Source: JAVBMJ01 sp031552535
GTDB lineage: Bacteria; Bacteroidota; Bacteroidia; Bacteroidales; Rikenellaceae
Assembly: GCA_031552535.1 (NCBI GenBank)
Contig: JAVBMJ010000021.1
Span: 1-33,621, forward strand
DNA: 33,621 nucleotides
Direction of reading: 5' to 3'
The notes beneath the pieces were generated by a model. It saw only the letters and a list, made by a program, of their open reading frames with translations. It was not told the DNA's origin and did not search any database. A program made the translations under genes and the position numbers. Of this stretch, positions 7,894 through 16,421 are shown one piece after another; position 1 is the first letter of the stretch; each line of letters opens with the position of its first letter.

Positions 7894-8694
7894 TTATTCT
7901 CCGCCCGGCCTCCGGTCGTCGTTTTCGACTACCGAGTCGATAGTGTCGAGCAGCAATTCGCTTTCGTAATCCGACAGCAGGTGAGAAACCATAAAGGCGG
8001 CGTTCTGTTCGGCTTCCTTTTTGGTACCCCCGTCACCATACCCCAACTGTTTGCCGTCTACAACTATCAGTGACCGGAAATTGGGTTCACGGGCCGTGGA
8101 GTTTTCACTGAACGATGTTACGAACCTTATATCCTGACGGCTTTTTTGGCCCCATTCTATCAAGCGGCTCTTGTAGTCGTTCTCAGTCTGCGACAGTTCT
8201 TCAAGGTCAAGATGACGGTAAAACAACTTATTTATAACCAGACGATTGGTGAAGTCAAACCCTTTGTCGAGATAGATAGCGCCTATCATCGCCTCGAAAG
8301 CGTCGCCGAAAAGATGTTTCTGAGGATGGCCCCCGCCTCCGCCGATGATGATATAACGGTCGAGACCTACGGCCACACCGAGCCGGTTCAACGAAGTGCG
8401 GCTGACGATCTTTGAACGAACCTGGGTAAGGAAACCTTCGTTGCGCGTCGGAAACTCAGTGAACAGATAGTCCGACACGATGGATTGCAATATCGAATCA
8501 CCGAGATACTCCAGCCGTTCGTTGTTCAATGGAGTGCCGTCGTCCAGAAACAGAGAAGCCGACCTGTGTAACAAGGCCAACTTATAAATCTCTATGTTGC
8601 CGGGCGTAAACCCGAACAACTCCCTTATAATACGGTAGTGACTCCTGTCTTTGCCAAATCTTGCCCTCAAAGGGTCTGTCAACGCAGCAAACAC
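7894..8694 (-). CDS. rnc: Ribonuclease III
   Basis: This 266-residue endonuclease cuts double-stranded RNA, including rRNA precursors. The RNase III signature NERLEYLGDS contains Glu59, Glu62 and Asp66, and the second acidic pair lies in GDAFEAMIGAIYLD (Asp131, Glu134), so the catalytic metal site is intact. A double-stranded RNA-binding domain follows from about residue 175 (DYKSRLIEWGQKSRQDIRF) with the C-terminal GGTKKEAEQNAAF motif. It lies 12 bases after fabF and two bases before radC, and the acpP-fabF-rnc order is widespread in this phylum. The length is slightly above the E. coli enzyme, as usual for Bacteroidota. Confidence 0.96.
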   Translation of the reverse strand: MFAALTDPLRARFGKDRSHYRIIRELFGFTPGNIEIYKLALLHRSASLFLDDGTPLNNERLEYLGDSILQSIVSDYLFTEFPTRNEGFLTQVRSKIVSRTSLNRLGVAVGLDRYIIIGGGGGHPQKHLFGDAFEAMIGAIYLDKGFDFTNRLVINKLFYRHLDLEELSQTENDYKSRLIEWGQKSRQDIRFVTSFSENSTAREPNFRSLIVVDGKQLGYGDGGTKKEAEQNAAFMVSHLLSDYESELLLDTIDSVVENDDRRPGGE

Positions 8695-8706
8695 CGCATT
8701 TACTTA

Positions 8707-9954
8707 TTAAGCTTTCTTGAAGACAACCGTCGAGTTGTGCCCGCCGAAACCGAACGTATTGCTCAACGCATAGGTAATATCCCGCTTCTGTGCTTTGTTG
8801 AGAGTAAGATTCAACTTCGGATCGATCACTGGATCCAACGTGAAGTTGTTGATTGTCGGAGGAATAACGCCCCGAGTAAGAGCCATGATGCAAGCCAGGC
8901 CTTCGATGGCTCCGGCGGCGCCAAGCAGGTGGCCGGTCATGGACTTGGTTGCGCTGATATTCATCTTGTACTGGTGGTCGCCAAAGGCTGCGGCAATCCC
9001 TTTCAACTCGGCCGGGTCGCCCGCAGGGGTCGACGTACCGTGTGTGTTGATGTAGTCTATGTCTTCGGGGCGGATGCCTGCATCTTTCACCGCATCGAGC
9101 ATAGCTTTTCTGTTGCCCAACCCTTCGGGGTGGGGAGCCGTGAGGTGGTAGGCATCGGCGCTCATTCCGCCGCCGGCCACTTCACCGTAGATTTTCGCTC
9201 CGCGTGCCACAGCATGATCCCACTCTTCGAGGACCAATGCGCCGGCACCTTCGCCTATGACAAAACCGTCGCGGTCGACATCGAAAGGACGCGAAGCCGT
9301 AGCGGGATCGTCGTTGCGCGTCGACAGCGCTTGCATGGAGTTGAAACCACCTACTCCCGGCTCGTTGATCGCAGCTTCCGAGCCCCCGACGACCATGATT
9401 GTAGCCTTACCCATGCGGATGAGGTTCATAGCGTCGATGATACCGTGGTTGGACGAAGCGCAAGCCGAAACGGTGCAGTAGTTCGGTCCCATGAAACCGT
9501 ATTTCATTGAAATGTGGCCGGCAGCTATGTCGGCAATCATCTTAGGGATAAAGAAAGGGCTAAATCGCGGGACGAAATTGCCCTCGACATAGCCCTTTAC
9601 CTCCTGGTAGAATGTCTCCAAACCGCCGATCCCCGACGACCAGATCACTCCCGCCATTTCGAGATCCTCATCCGCCGGCACCAGGCCCGAATCGGCAACA
9701 GCCTGATCAGCGGCCACCAATGCGTATTGGGCGAAAAGGTCGTATTTACGGACCTCCTTGCGGTCGAAATAATCGGCCGAATTATAGTTTTTTACCTCAC
9801 ACGCAAATTTTGTCTTGAAATTCGTTGTGTCGAAATGAGTTATCAGAGCGGCACCGCTGACGCCTTTCTCAAGGTTATCGAAATATTCAGCTATGCTGTT
9901 CCCCAAAGGGTTGATTGTCCCAATACCGGTTATTGCAACTCTTTTTGCTCCCAT
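8707..9954 (-). CDS. fabF: 3-oxoacyl-[acyl-carrier-protein] synthase II (FabF)
   Basis: The 415-residue condensing enzyme elongates acyl chains on ACP with malonyl-ACP in type II fatty-acid synthesis. The thiolase-fold active site is complete: Cys165 in TVSACASSNHG, His305 in NTHGTSTPAGD, Lys337 in ATKSMTGH and His342 in GHLLGAAGAIEG. The start MGAKRVAITGIGTINPLGNS matches the family start. acpP lies 70 bases upstream on the same strand, so substrate carrier and enzyme are made together, and rnc follows after 12 bases. Confidence 0.97.
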   Translation of the reverse strand: MGAKRVAITGIGTINPLGNSIAEYFDNLEKGVSGAALITHFDTTNFKTKFACEVKNYNSADYFDRKEVRKYDLFAQYALVAADQAVADSGLVPADEDLEMAGVIWSSGIGGLETFYQEVKGYVEGNFVPRFSPFFIPKMIADIAAGHISMKYGFMGPNYCTVSACASSNHGIIDAMNLIRMGKATIMVVGGSEAAINEPGVGGFNSMQALSTRNDDPATASRPFDVDRDGFVIGEGAGALVLEEWDHAVARGAKIYGEVAGGGMSADAYHLTAPHPEGLGNRKAMLDAVKDAGIRPEDIDYINTHGTSTPAGDPAELKGIAAAFGDHQYKMNISATKSMTGHLLGAAGAIEGLACIMALTRGVIPPTINNFTLDPVIDPKLNLTLNKAQKRDITYALSNTFGFGGHNSTVVFKKA

Positions 9955-10024
9955 AGATACAAAATCTCTTGATTTACAAAATTAGGTGTGAAAGGCGCTA
10001 AAGCCCTGAAAATTCGCCCCGAAA

Positions 10025-10258
10025 CTATTTCTTGGCTTCGATGTAGGTGATAGCGTCGCCTACGGTCGTGATTTTTTCGGCATCTTCATCCGGGATGGTG
10101 ATCTCGAACTCTTTTTCAAATTCCATGATCAACTCAACGGTGTCGAGCGAGTCTGCACCCAGATCGTTAGTAAAACTTGCAGCAGGAACAACTTCCGCAG
10201 CGTCAACACCAAGTTTGTCAACGATGATTTCGACGATTTTTTCCGAAACTACTGACAT
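10025..10258 (-). CDS. acpP: Acyl carrier protein
   Basis: A 77-residue acidic helical protein with the DSL motif: GADSLDTVELIMEFEKEF, where Ser37 would carry the 4'-phosphopantetheine arm. It shuttles acyl intermediates in fatty-acid synthesis and interacts with FabF, encoded next. It is the first gene of acpP-fabF-rnc-radC. A TAnnTTTG element at 10344-10351 on the minus strand gives a predicted leader of about 80 bases. Length and sequence are typical. Confidence 0.97.
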   Translation of the reverse strand: MSVVSEKIVEIIVDKLGVDAAEVVPAASFTNDLGADSLDTVELIMEFEKEFEITIPDEDAEKITTVGDAITYIEAKK

Positions 10259-10343
10259 GATTGTAATAATTAAAAGTTTAACATATAGTTGTTTAGTTGT
10301 ATCTCAACAGTGAATCCCGCTTCTTTGGACGCAAAATTCTTCG

Positions 10344-10351
10344 CAAAAGTA
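10344..10351 (-). promoter_or_regulatory. TAnnTTTG -7 element for acpP operon, half of an inverted repeat
   Basis: Minus-strand TACTTTTG matches TAnnTTTG. It is one half of an inverted repeat: CAAAAGTAA at 10344-10352 and TTACTTTTG at 10364-10372, 11 bases apart. The other half is a -7-like element on the plus strand. The 10259-10562 gap otherwise holds no gene I can support. Confidence 0.55.
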
Positions 10352-10364
10352 ACACTTTTTCTAT

Positions 10365-10372
10365 TACTTTTG
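10365..10372 (+). promoter_or_regulatory. TAnnTTTG -7-like element facing purN
   Basis: Plus-strand TACTTTTG matches TAnnTTTG and mirrors the acpP element. If used, transcription would start near 10379 and give purN a leader of about 185 bases with no riboswitch I can recognise. Confidence 0.35.
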
Positions 10373-10562
10373 ACACCGTGGAAGCTTTTTTAGTAAATAT
10401 TAACCGCGAAAACGCTTATAAACTGTCTAAAACCCGGGCGATCTCCCTCTCCTGTCTCCATTTCCGCTGTTTGGCCATCTTTCTTCCTTCGCGTCGACCA
10501 ATGTTTATATACGGATGATGGCAAGAGGAAATCCTGGCCGGATTCAAAAGTAATCAATTACA

Positions 10563-11141
10563 ATGAATAAAGTTAAAAACATAGCCATATTCGCATCGGG
10601 ATCGGGCACAAATGCCGAAAATATAATACGCTATTTCCAGGGCTCCCCGACGGCCCGCGTAGTCCTGCTCCTTTCCAACAACCCCGAAGCCGGCGCCCTG
10701 GATCGGGCCCGCAACCTCGGGGTGGACACATGTGTATTCACACGCGAAGAGATGTTGTCGTCCGCAGTGATCGAAGAGCAGCTCGGGGCGCATGAAGTCG
10801 ACATTATTATCCTTGCCGGATTCCTGTGGTTGCTTCCCGCCAGGATCGCGGAGGCCTATCCGGGCAGGGTTCTCAACATACACCCCGCCCTTTTACCCGC
10901 TTACGGGGGCAAGGGGATGTACGGCATGCGCGTGCACAGTGCCGTTATCGCCGCCGGGGAAAAAATGTCGGGCATTACGATCCATAAGGTCGACGAGTGT
11001 TACGACCGCGGCGACATTATAGCGCAGTTCACCGTGGAGATCGCCGACGACGACACTCCGGAGTCGCTCGCCGAAAAAATACACCGTCTCGAATACCGCC
11101 ATTTTCCCGCAGTCATAGAACGGCTTGCCGCCGGGCTGTGA
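10563..11141 (+). CDS. purN: Phosphoribosylglycinamide formyltransferase (PurN)
   Basis: The 192-residue enzyme transfers a formyl group from 10-formyltetrahydrofolate to GAR in purine synthesis. The N-terminal nucleotide-binding start is NIAIFASGSGTNAENIIRYF, and the catalytic triad is visible as Asn106 and His108 (NIHPALLPAYGGKG) and Asp144 (HKVDECYDRGDI). Length is normal. It is a single plus-strand gene between the divergent acpP operon and the convergent gcvT gene. purD, the preceding pathway step, lies about 2.4 kb away on the other strand. Confidence 0.95.
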   Translation: MNKVKNIAIFASGSGTNAENIIRYFQGSPTARVVLLLSNNPEAGALDRARNLGVDTCVFTREEMLSSAVIEEQLGAHEVDIIILAGFLWLLPARIAEAYPGRVLNIHPALLPAYGGKGMYGMRVHSAVIAAGEKMSGITIHKVDECYDRGDIIAQFTVEIADDDTPESLAEKIHRLEYRHFPAVIERLAAGL

Positions 11142-11193
11142 CCCGGAACGTGTAGCGCGCCGGATGCGGCGGACCACCGTCCGGCTAAAACAG

Positions 11194-11226
11194 CAGCCCG
11201 GTGTGATTTTCAATCACACCGGGCTG
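11194..11226. terminator. Bidirectional hairpin between convergent purN and gcvT
   Basis: CAGCCCGGTGTGATT (11194-11208) is perfectly complementary to AATCACACCGGGCTG (11212-11226), leaving a three-base loop. It lies between the two convergent stops (11141 and 11279). A TTTT tract follows within six bases on the minus-strand exit and a TTT within four on the plus exit. Confidence 0.8.
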
Positions 11227-11278
11227 ACTGTTTCCCCCTTTCGCATCAAGGGTATAGTATTTTTCAGGGTCCCGGCTC

Positions 11279-12382
11279 TTATTTCTTCACGAACGGAGTC
11301 TTTACCACTCGCGCCTTGACCGGTTTTTCGCGTATTATGATATTTATTCCAGTCCCCGCAGTGGCGTTAGGTGTCGTGACGTAACCCAGCCCCACTCCTA
11401 TTTTAAGCGTGGGAGACATAGTTCCCGAGGTGACCTCACCTATAATGCGGCCCGTATCATCGGCAATAGGGTAGCCGTGGCGCGGAATGCCGCGTTCCAC
11501 CATCTCGAATCCCAGCAGTTTGCGCGTGACGCCCTCAGCCTTCTGGCGCTCCATCAACGGCCGGTCGATGAAGTCTTTGCCTTCAGCCATCTTGGTTATC
11601 CAGCCCAAACCGGCCTCGATGGGAGAGGTCGTATCATCGATGTCATTGCCATAAAGACAGAATCCCATTTCAAGACGCAACGTGTCGCGTGCGCCCAGGC
11701 CGATATTCTTCAGCCCGTATTCACGTCCCGCATCCCAAAGCGCCTCCCAAAGACGGTCGGCGTCCTTGTTGGCCACATAGATCTCGCACCCGCCCGAGCC
11801 GGTATAGCCCGTGATCGACAGTATGGCATCTGGAATACCGGCCACCGTGGTTTTGACGAACGTGTAATAAGGCATATCCTCCACAGGCACCGTGCACATT
11901 TTCTGGACGATCTTCATCGCCAGCGGCCCCTGCACGGCCAGCTGGGCTATCTCGTCCGAAGCGTTGTAGAGCTCTTTCCCGGGCCTTAGTCCGAACTTCT
12001 CGCCCTCGCGGCAGAGGTGCTGCCAATCTTTCTCCGTATTCGATGCGTTGACCACCAGCAGGTAAGTCGCCTCATCTACGCGGTACACCAGGATATCGTC
12101 GACTATACCGCCCCGCCCGTTGGGCAGCGCCGAGTACTGCACCTTGCCGTCGAAAAGTGTGCTCACGTCGTTGGTCGTAACATGTTGCAGGAAAGGAAGC
12201 GCCTGGGGGCCCTTCACCCATATTTCGCCCATGTGGCTGACGTCGAATACTCCCGCGGCGGAGCGCACCGTGGCGTGCTCGTCGTTGATCCCGCTGAACT
12301 CTATGGGCATGTTGTAGCCTGCAAACTCCGCCATTTTGGCTCCGGCGGCGATATGGTACCGGGTGAAAGGTGTGTTTTTCAT
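11279..12382 (-). CDS. gcvT: Glycine cleavage system aminomethyltransferase (T protein)
   Basis: The 367-residue folate-dependent T protein of the glycine cleavage system takes the aminomethyl group from H protein and yields ammonia and 5,10-methylenetetrahydrofolate. Characteristic stretches are FAGYNMPIEFSGINDEHATV with VFDVSHMGEIWV near the N-terminus, SITGYTGSGGCEIYV in the middle, GLGARDTLRLEMGFCLYGND and the C-terminal GEVTSGTMSPTLKIGVGLGY barrel. Length is typical. The other gcv genes (P and H proteins) are not in the window, so the system is encoded at separate loci. It has its own -7 element at 12404-12411, only about 20 bases before the start. Confidence 0.95.
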   Translation of the reverse strand: MKNTPFTRYHIAAGAKMAEFAGYNMPIEFSGINDEHATVRSAAGVFDVSHMGEIWVKGPQALPFLQHVTTNDVSTLFDGKVQYSALPNGRGGIVDDILVYRVDEATYLLVVNASNTEKDWQHLCREGEKFGLRPGKELYNASDEIAQLAVQGPLAMKIVQKMCTVPVEDMPYYTFVKTTVAGIPDAILSITGYTGSGGCEIYVANKDADRLWEALWDAGREYGLKNIGLGARDTLRLEMGFCLYGNDIDDTTSPIEAGLGWITKMAEGKDFIDRPLMERQKAEGVTRKLLGFEMVERGIPRHGYPIADDTGRIIGEVTSGTMSPTLKIGVGLGYVTTPNATAGTGINIIIREKPVKARVVKTPFVKK

Positions 12383-12403
12383 TGTTATTTACCTTATTTT
12401 ATA

Positions 12404-12411
12404 CAAAGTTA
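12404..12411 (-). promoter_or_regulatory. TAnnTTTG -7 element for gcvT
   Basis: Minus-strand TAACTTTG matches the consensus 22 bases before the ATG at 12382, giving a leader of about 15 bases. That is too short for a glycine riboswitch, and none is seen. Confidence 0.55.
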
Positions 12412-12455
12412 TCCCTAATTAGCCGAAATAAAAAATATTCCGGAAGCGCCGGTGG

Positions 12456-13445
12456 TCAGATAACCACTCCCGCCAACGGCAACGCATTGGCGGCCACAGC
12501 CAGCAATACCCAAAGCCCCATCAAAATATTACGTGACTTACCCGGCGATGCAGTGGGCCACAACGGCAACACCACGGATACCGTAGCGGCCCAGAACGGG
12601 AACATCCCCCATTCTGCCACGCAGCAGAGCGAGACGAAAGCGCACACCGGAACAAAGCTCAGGAAATAGGCGAATATGCGACGCTGGCGGAAGCGGACCG
12701 ACCGATGCCGCAGCATATATACCACCGATAACAAAACGATCACCGCTGTAACGGCTATGAATCCCAACCGCAGGTAGCCCAATGCTATTATGGCGCCGAT
12801 ATCGACCGCCCCGAAGTTTACCAACGACACCGCGTCACGCACCGGATCGAAGAATCCTCCACCGGCAAGTAACGTCAGATAGCATGCCGTCACCACGGGA
12901 AGCGTCACCCCCAGCAGCGATATGACCGCCTCGCGGCTGTCGCGCCTGAAGAGCATCATGGCGGCCGGGGTCATCAACATAAACCAGAATGCAGGCAGCC
13001 ACACGAGACCCGCCATACCGATCAGGCCCGACCCCCTGAAGCAAAGATCGTAATTGGGTTGCCGCGTAAATCCCCGGATATACTTTTCCGTTCCCCTTAT
13101 AATAAGGAACGCCGCCGACAGCGGTATCAGCGGGGCCGACGGTAAGGCCACGCCACATGCAAACATGACATATGCGATAAACGGCAGATAGGTCCGTACG
13201 CCGAAAAGCAACCTCTGGGTGGTTATCCGCGCTATGGCAAGCGCGCTCGCGAACACTATCAAGGCCGAAAGAGCCAGGCTTAACGTCCTGTGCTGATCCG
13301 CCACATCCCCTATCAACGTCCCCAAAGGCCCGTAATACGAGGGCAACGACTCCTCCGGCAATGGACAGCAAAGCATCCTGGCCCCGAAAAGCGCCAGAAG
13401 CAATACAAAAAATCCTATCGCACCACCGAAAGGTAAACGGGCCAT
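12456..13445 (-). CDS. Multi-pass membrane protein (DUF6427-like)
   Basis: A 329-residue hydrophobic protein with roughly eight to ten membrane segments, for example IGFFVLLLALFGARMLCC, LALSALIVFASALAIARI, PFIAYVMFACGVALPSAPLI and VTAVIVLLSVVYMLRH. Short basic loops such as RHRSVRFRQRR probably face the cytoplasm. It resembles a family of uncharacterised Bacteroidota membrane proteins (DUF6427), often found beside purine or one-carbon genes; that assignment is from memory and function is unknown. It lies between purD and gcvT on the same strand, 95 bases after purD. No catalytic motif is visible. Confidence 0.8.
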   Translation of the reverse strand: MARLPFGGAIGFFVLLLALFGARMLCCPLPEESLPSYYGPLGTLIGDVADQHRTLSLALSALIVFASALAIARITTQRLLFGVRTYLPFIAYVMFACGVALPSAPLIPLSAAFLIIRGTEKYIRGFTRQPNYDLCFRGSGLIGMAGLVWLPAFWFMLMTPAAMMLFRRDSREAVISLLGVTLPVVTACYLTLLAGGGFFDPVRDAVSLVNFGAVDIGAIIALGYLRLGFIAVTAVIVLLSVVYMLRHRSVRFRQRRIFAYFLSFVPVCAFVSLCCVAEWGMFPFWAATVSVVLPLWPTASPGKSRNILMGLWVLLAVAANALPLAGVVI

Positions 13446-13540
13446 GGGTTTTTAACGATTGAAAATATATGATCGTAAGAGTCGGTCGCCACGCCATTCC
13501 CGGTCCGTTGTTACCCGGGCCCCGCGACAGGAGTGAGCCC

Positions 13541-14830
13541 CTACAACAAATCTTTGCCTATATCGCTCCGGAAAGCCATCCCCTCGTAGCTCAATCCTGC
13601 TACCGTAGCATAACTCCGGTCCAGGGCCTCCTGCAACGTTCCGCCCAACGAGGTCACGGCAAGCACCCGTCCTCCCGAAGTGACCACCCGGCCCTCTTTC
13701 AATGAGGTCCCGGCGTGGAAGACGATGCTCCCCGGTACAGTGTCCAGCCCGGAAATCTCTTTTCCCTTTTCGTAATCGCCCGGGTAGCCGCCCGACACAC
13801 ATACCACTGTGGCCGCGGTATCCTCTGTGACCTTCAGCTCATACTCATCCAGCGACGAATGCACTATTCCCTCGAACAGGCCGATGACGTCCGACTCCAC
13901 TCGCGCGAGCACGGCCTCGGTTTCGGGATCGCCCATACGCACATTATACTCTATGACGTAAGGGTCGCCGCCGACATTCATCAACCCGACAAAGATAAAA
14001 CCTTTATAATCTATCTTTTCGTCCCTGAGTCCCGCTATCGTCGGCTCCACGATACGCATCCTCACCTTCTCCATAAACTCCGCATCGACGAACGGAACAG
14101 GCGACACAGCACCCATACCGCCAGTATTGGGGCCGGTATCGCCGTCGCCTATGCGTTTATAATCCTTCGCTTCGGGAAGCAATTTATAGTTAGTGCCGTC
14201 GGTAGCCACAAAGACCGAGCATTCGATCCCACTCAGGAATTCCTCCACTACGACCGTGTTGCCCGCCGCGCCGAACCGGCCGCCTATCATTTGCCTCAGT
14301 TCCTCTTTCGCCGCCGCCGCATCGGGCGATATCACCACTCCCTTGCCCGCGGCCAGGCCGTCGGCTTTCAGCACATACGGCGCCCGGAGCGAATCTATAT
14401 ATTCGAACGCCTCACCGAGGCTGTCCTTCGTAAAACTGCGGTAAGCGGCCGTAGGTATGCCGTGGCGCATCATGAACGCTTTGGCAAAATCCTTACTCCC
14501 TTCGAGCCTCGCCCCGGCCATCGACGGCCCGATCACCGGCACCAGATGTATATCGCCATCGCCCTGGAAATAGTCGTAAATCCCCTTCACCAGCGGCTCT
14601 TCGGGCCCTACGACCACAAGGTTGATATTGTTGGTCAGCACAAAATGTTTGATCGAGGCGAAGTTGAGCGGCGAAAGCTCGACATTGGTCCCCACCGCGG
14701 CAGTGCCTGCGTTTCCCGGGGCGATGTAGAGCTTCGTCACTCGCGGACTCCGGGCTATCTTCCACGCGAAAGCGTGTTCGCGGCCGCCCGAACCGAGCAG
14801 CAATACATTTATTGAATCGGGTAACTTCAT
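13541..14830 (-). CDS. purD: Phosphoribosylamine-glycine ligase (GAR synthetase)
   Basis: The 429-residue ATP-grasp enzyme joins glycine to phosphoribosylamine in purine synthesis. The N-terminal domain starts NVLLLGSGGREHAFAWKIAR. The ATP-grasp region has APYVLKADGLAAGKGVVISP, TVVVEEFLSGIECSVFV, GDGDTGPNTGGMGAVSPVPF and VIEYNVRMGDPETEAVLARV, and the C-terminal part has VVCVSGGYPGDYEKGKEI. All core motifs are present and length is normal. It follows metX by 17 bases on the same strand, so the two are probably co-transcribed. Confidence 0.96.
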   Translation of the reverse strand: MKLPDSINVLLLGSGGREHAFAWKIARSPRVTKLYIAPGNAGTAAVGTNVELSPLNFASIKHFVLTNNINLVVVGPEEPLVKGIYDYFQGDGDIHLVPVIGPSMAGARLEGSKDFAKAFMMRHGIPTAAYRSFTKDSLGEAFEYIDSLRAPYVLKADGLAAGKGVVISPDAAAAKEELRQMIGGRFGAAGNTVVVEEFLSGIECSVFVATDGTNYKLLPEAKDYKRIGDGDTGPNTGGMGAVSPVPFVDAEFMEKVRMRIVEPTIAGLRDEKIDYKGFIFVGLMNVGGDPYVIEYNVRMGDPETEAVLARVESDVIGLFEGIVHSSLDEYELKVTEDTAATVVCVSGGYPGDYEKGKEISGLDTVPGSIVFHAGTSLKEGRVVTSGGRVLAVTSLGGTLQEALDRSYATVAGLSYEGMAFRSDIGKDLL

Positions 14831-14847
14831 ATATCGTAAAAGTAATT

Positions 14848-15870
14848 TTAAACGGACTTTATATCAAGGAAAGGTTTCACAACGTCGTTCAACTTATCGT
14901 ACTCGACAAGGAACCCGTCGTGGCCGAACTCCGAACCCAGCAGGTGCAGCCTGGAGCCCGGAATATGCCTGTAAAGGAAAATCTGCTCCGAAACGGGAAA
15001 AATAATATCGGACGATATGCCGACCACCAACGTCGGGGCCGCGATCTGCGACAGGGCGCTTTCGACACCCCCGCGGTAACGCCCCACGTTATGCGAATCG
15101 AAGGCCTGTGTCAGACGGTAATACGAATAGGCGTTGAACCTGCGGCCCAGTTTCTCGCCCTGGTACTGTTGGTAAGTGGCCGGGCGGAACCCCACGAGTT
15201 TGTAGAGGTTGTCGTTCTCCTGCTGGGTGGCGTTGTAGGCCGGCGACCCGCGGTAACTCAAAAGCCCTATCGAACGCGAAGTGCGCATACCTTTCTTGCC
15301 CGCCTCCTCGTCCTTCGACCCGTAAGTGCAATCCGTTTCTATGGCCATGCGCTGTGATTCGTTGAAAGCTATGGCCCAGGGCTGGCTGCGCGCCGAGGTG
15401 GCTATCAGCACCAGACGGCCCACGAACGAAGGGCGCATCAGAGCCATCTCCATGGCCTGGAAACCGCCTATCGAACTGCCCATAACGGCATGGACACGCT
15501 CTATCCCCAGATGTTCGGCCAGTAAAAAATGAGCACCGACCATGTCTCGTATGGTTATGAAAGGAAACGACGCGTAGTATGGCTCTCCTGTGGCGGGATC
15601 GATACTCAACGGTCCCGTGGTGCCATAGTGTGACCCCAGTATGTTGGCGCACACTATGAAATAGCGCTGCGGGTCGAGGAAACGTCCCTCTTCGACCGTG
15701 TGCGGCCACCAGTCCGCCACATCGGAGTTGGCCGTAAGCGCATGGCATACCCACACTACGTTGTCCCCGCGCATCTTGCCATAAGTGTTGTAGGCTATTG
15801 TCAGCGAAGGTAACGTCTCGCCGCTTTCGAGTTTAAACGGCTGGTCGTAATGATATGTCTTAACGGCCAT
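14848..15870 (-). CDS. metX: Homoserine O-acetyltransferase (MetX family)
   Basis: An alpha/beta-hydrolase-fold acyltransferase that activates homoserine in methionine synthesis. The oxyanion region is VVWVCHALTANSDVADWWPH. The nucleophile is Ser133 in GSSIGGFQAMEMAL, and the C-terminal Asp and His lie in ISSDIIFPVSEQ and GSEFGHDGFLVEYDKL. I chose the ATG at 15870 (MAVKTYHYDQPF, 340 residues). An upstream in-frame ATG at 15903 would lie upstream of the TATTTTTG -7 element at 15893-15900 and adds only a poorly conserved leader. Some MetX relatives use succinyl-CoA instead, and sequence inspection alone does not exclude that. It is first in the metX-purD run. Confidence 0.93.
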   Translation of the reverse strand: MAVKTYHYDQPFKLESGETLPSLTIAYNTYGKMRGDNVVWVCHALTANSDVADWWPHTVEEGRFLDPQRYFIVCANILGSHYGTTGPLSIDPATGEPYYASFPFITIRDMVGAHFLLAEHLGIERVHAVMGSSIGGFQAMEMALMRPSFVGRLVLIATSARSQPWAIAFNESQRMAIETDCTYGSKDEEAGKKGMRTSRSIGLLSYRGSPAYNATQQENDNLYKLVGFRPATYQQYQGEKLGRRFNAYSYYRLTQAFDSHNVGRYRGGVESALSQIAAPTLVVGISSDIIFPVSEQIFLYRHIPGSRLHLLGSEFGHDGFLVEYDKLNDVVKPFLDIKSV

Positions 15871-15892
15871 AGGCTTCTTTTTAAAACCGACA

Positions 15893-15900
15893 CAAAAATA
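15893..15900 (-). promoter_or_regulatory. TAnnTTTG -7 element for metX
   Basis: Minus-strand TATTTTTG lies 22 bases before the ATG at 15870. The short implied leader leaves no room for a SAM riboswitch. The site decides the metX start in favour of 15870. Confidence 0.55.
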
Positions 15901-16028
15901 CATTTTTTTCGCGATTTACCTACTGACCCCATTTCAAGTTTTGTCCGGGACGCAGTGGTTAGCCTGGTTATGTCATGCGTCAGGGTGAAAATAAATCGTC
16001 TGCTTCCGGTTTTTTTCAAAAAAATGAT

Positions 16029-16036
16029 TACCTTTG
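16029..16036 (+). promoter_or_regulatory. TAnnTTTG -7 element for rpsF-rpsR-rplI
   Basis: TACCTTTG matches the consensus exactly, 40 bases before the rpsF ATG, in the divergent metX/rpsF gap. No clear -33 TTTG is seen. Confidence 0.6.
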
Positions 16037-16075
16037 CGGCCTGTTTTCATTTTTTATTTAACCAATTAAAACGTT

Positions 16076-16417
16076 ATGAACAATTACGAAACCGTTTTCA
16101 TTGCCACACCGGTGCTCTCTGACGTTCAGACTCAGGAGCTTCTTGGCAAATTCCGAGGTGTTATCACCGAAAACGGCGGTCAGATCGTCAACGTAGAGGA
16201 GTGGGGCTTGCGCAAACTGGCCTACCCTATCGCTAAGAAGACCACCGGGTTCTATTTCTTCCTTGAGTTCACGGGCGAAGGCAGCATCATCGAGGCCCTT
16301 GAAACACAGTACCGCCGCGACGAGCGCGTGATCCGTTTCCTGACTTTCAAGCAGGATAAATATGCTGTAGAATATTCGGCGAAACGCCGCAACAAAAATG
16401 CAACAAAACAGGAGTAA
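16076..16417 (+). CDS. rpsF: 30S ribosomal protein bS6
   Basis: The 113-residue protein opens MNNYETVFIATPVLSDVQTQ and has EWGLRKLAYPIAKKTTGFYF and FKQDKYAVEYSAKRRNKNA at the end, as expected for S6. S6 binds S18 on the platform of the small subunit, and rpsR follows after four bases. It is the first gene of the conserved rpsF-rpsR-rplI operon. The roughly 30-base leader shows no obvious S6:S18-binding hairpin. Length is normal. Confidence 0.97.
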   Translation: MNNYETVFIATPVLSDVQTQELLGKFRGVITENGGQIVNVEEWGLRKLAYPIAKKTTGFYFFLEFTGEGSIIEALETQYRRDERVIRFLTFKQDKYAVEYSAKRRNKNATKQE

Positions 16418-16421
16418 GACC

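Noticed and set aside
10297..10518. 73-codon ORF on plus upstream of purN
   Set aside because: It overlaps both promoter elements and has no recognisable features.
15868..15903. Longer metX start at 15903
   Set aside because: It would lie upstream of the TATTTTTG promoter element and adds only a non-conserved leader; 15870 fits better.
16042..16075. S6:S18-binding autoregulatory leader before rpsF
   Set aside because: The leader is only about 30 bases and AT-rich, and the expected hairpin was not found.
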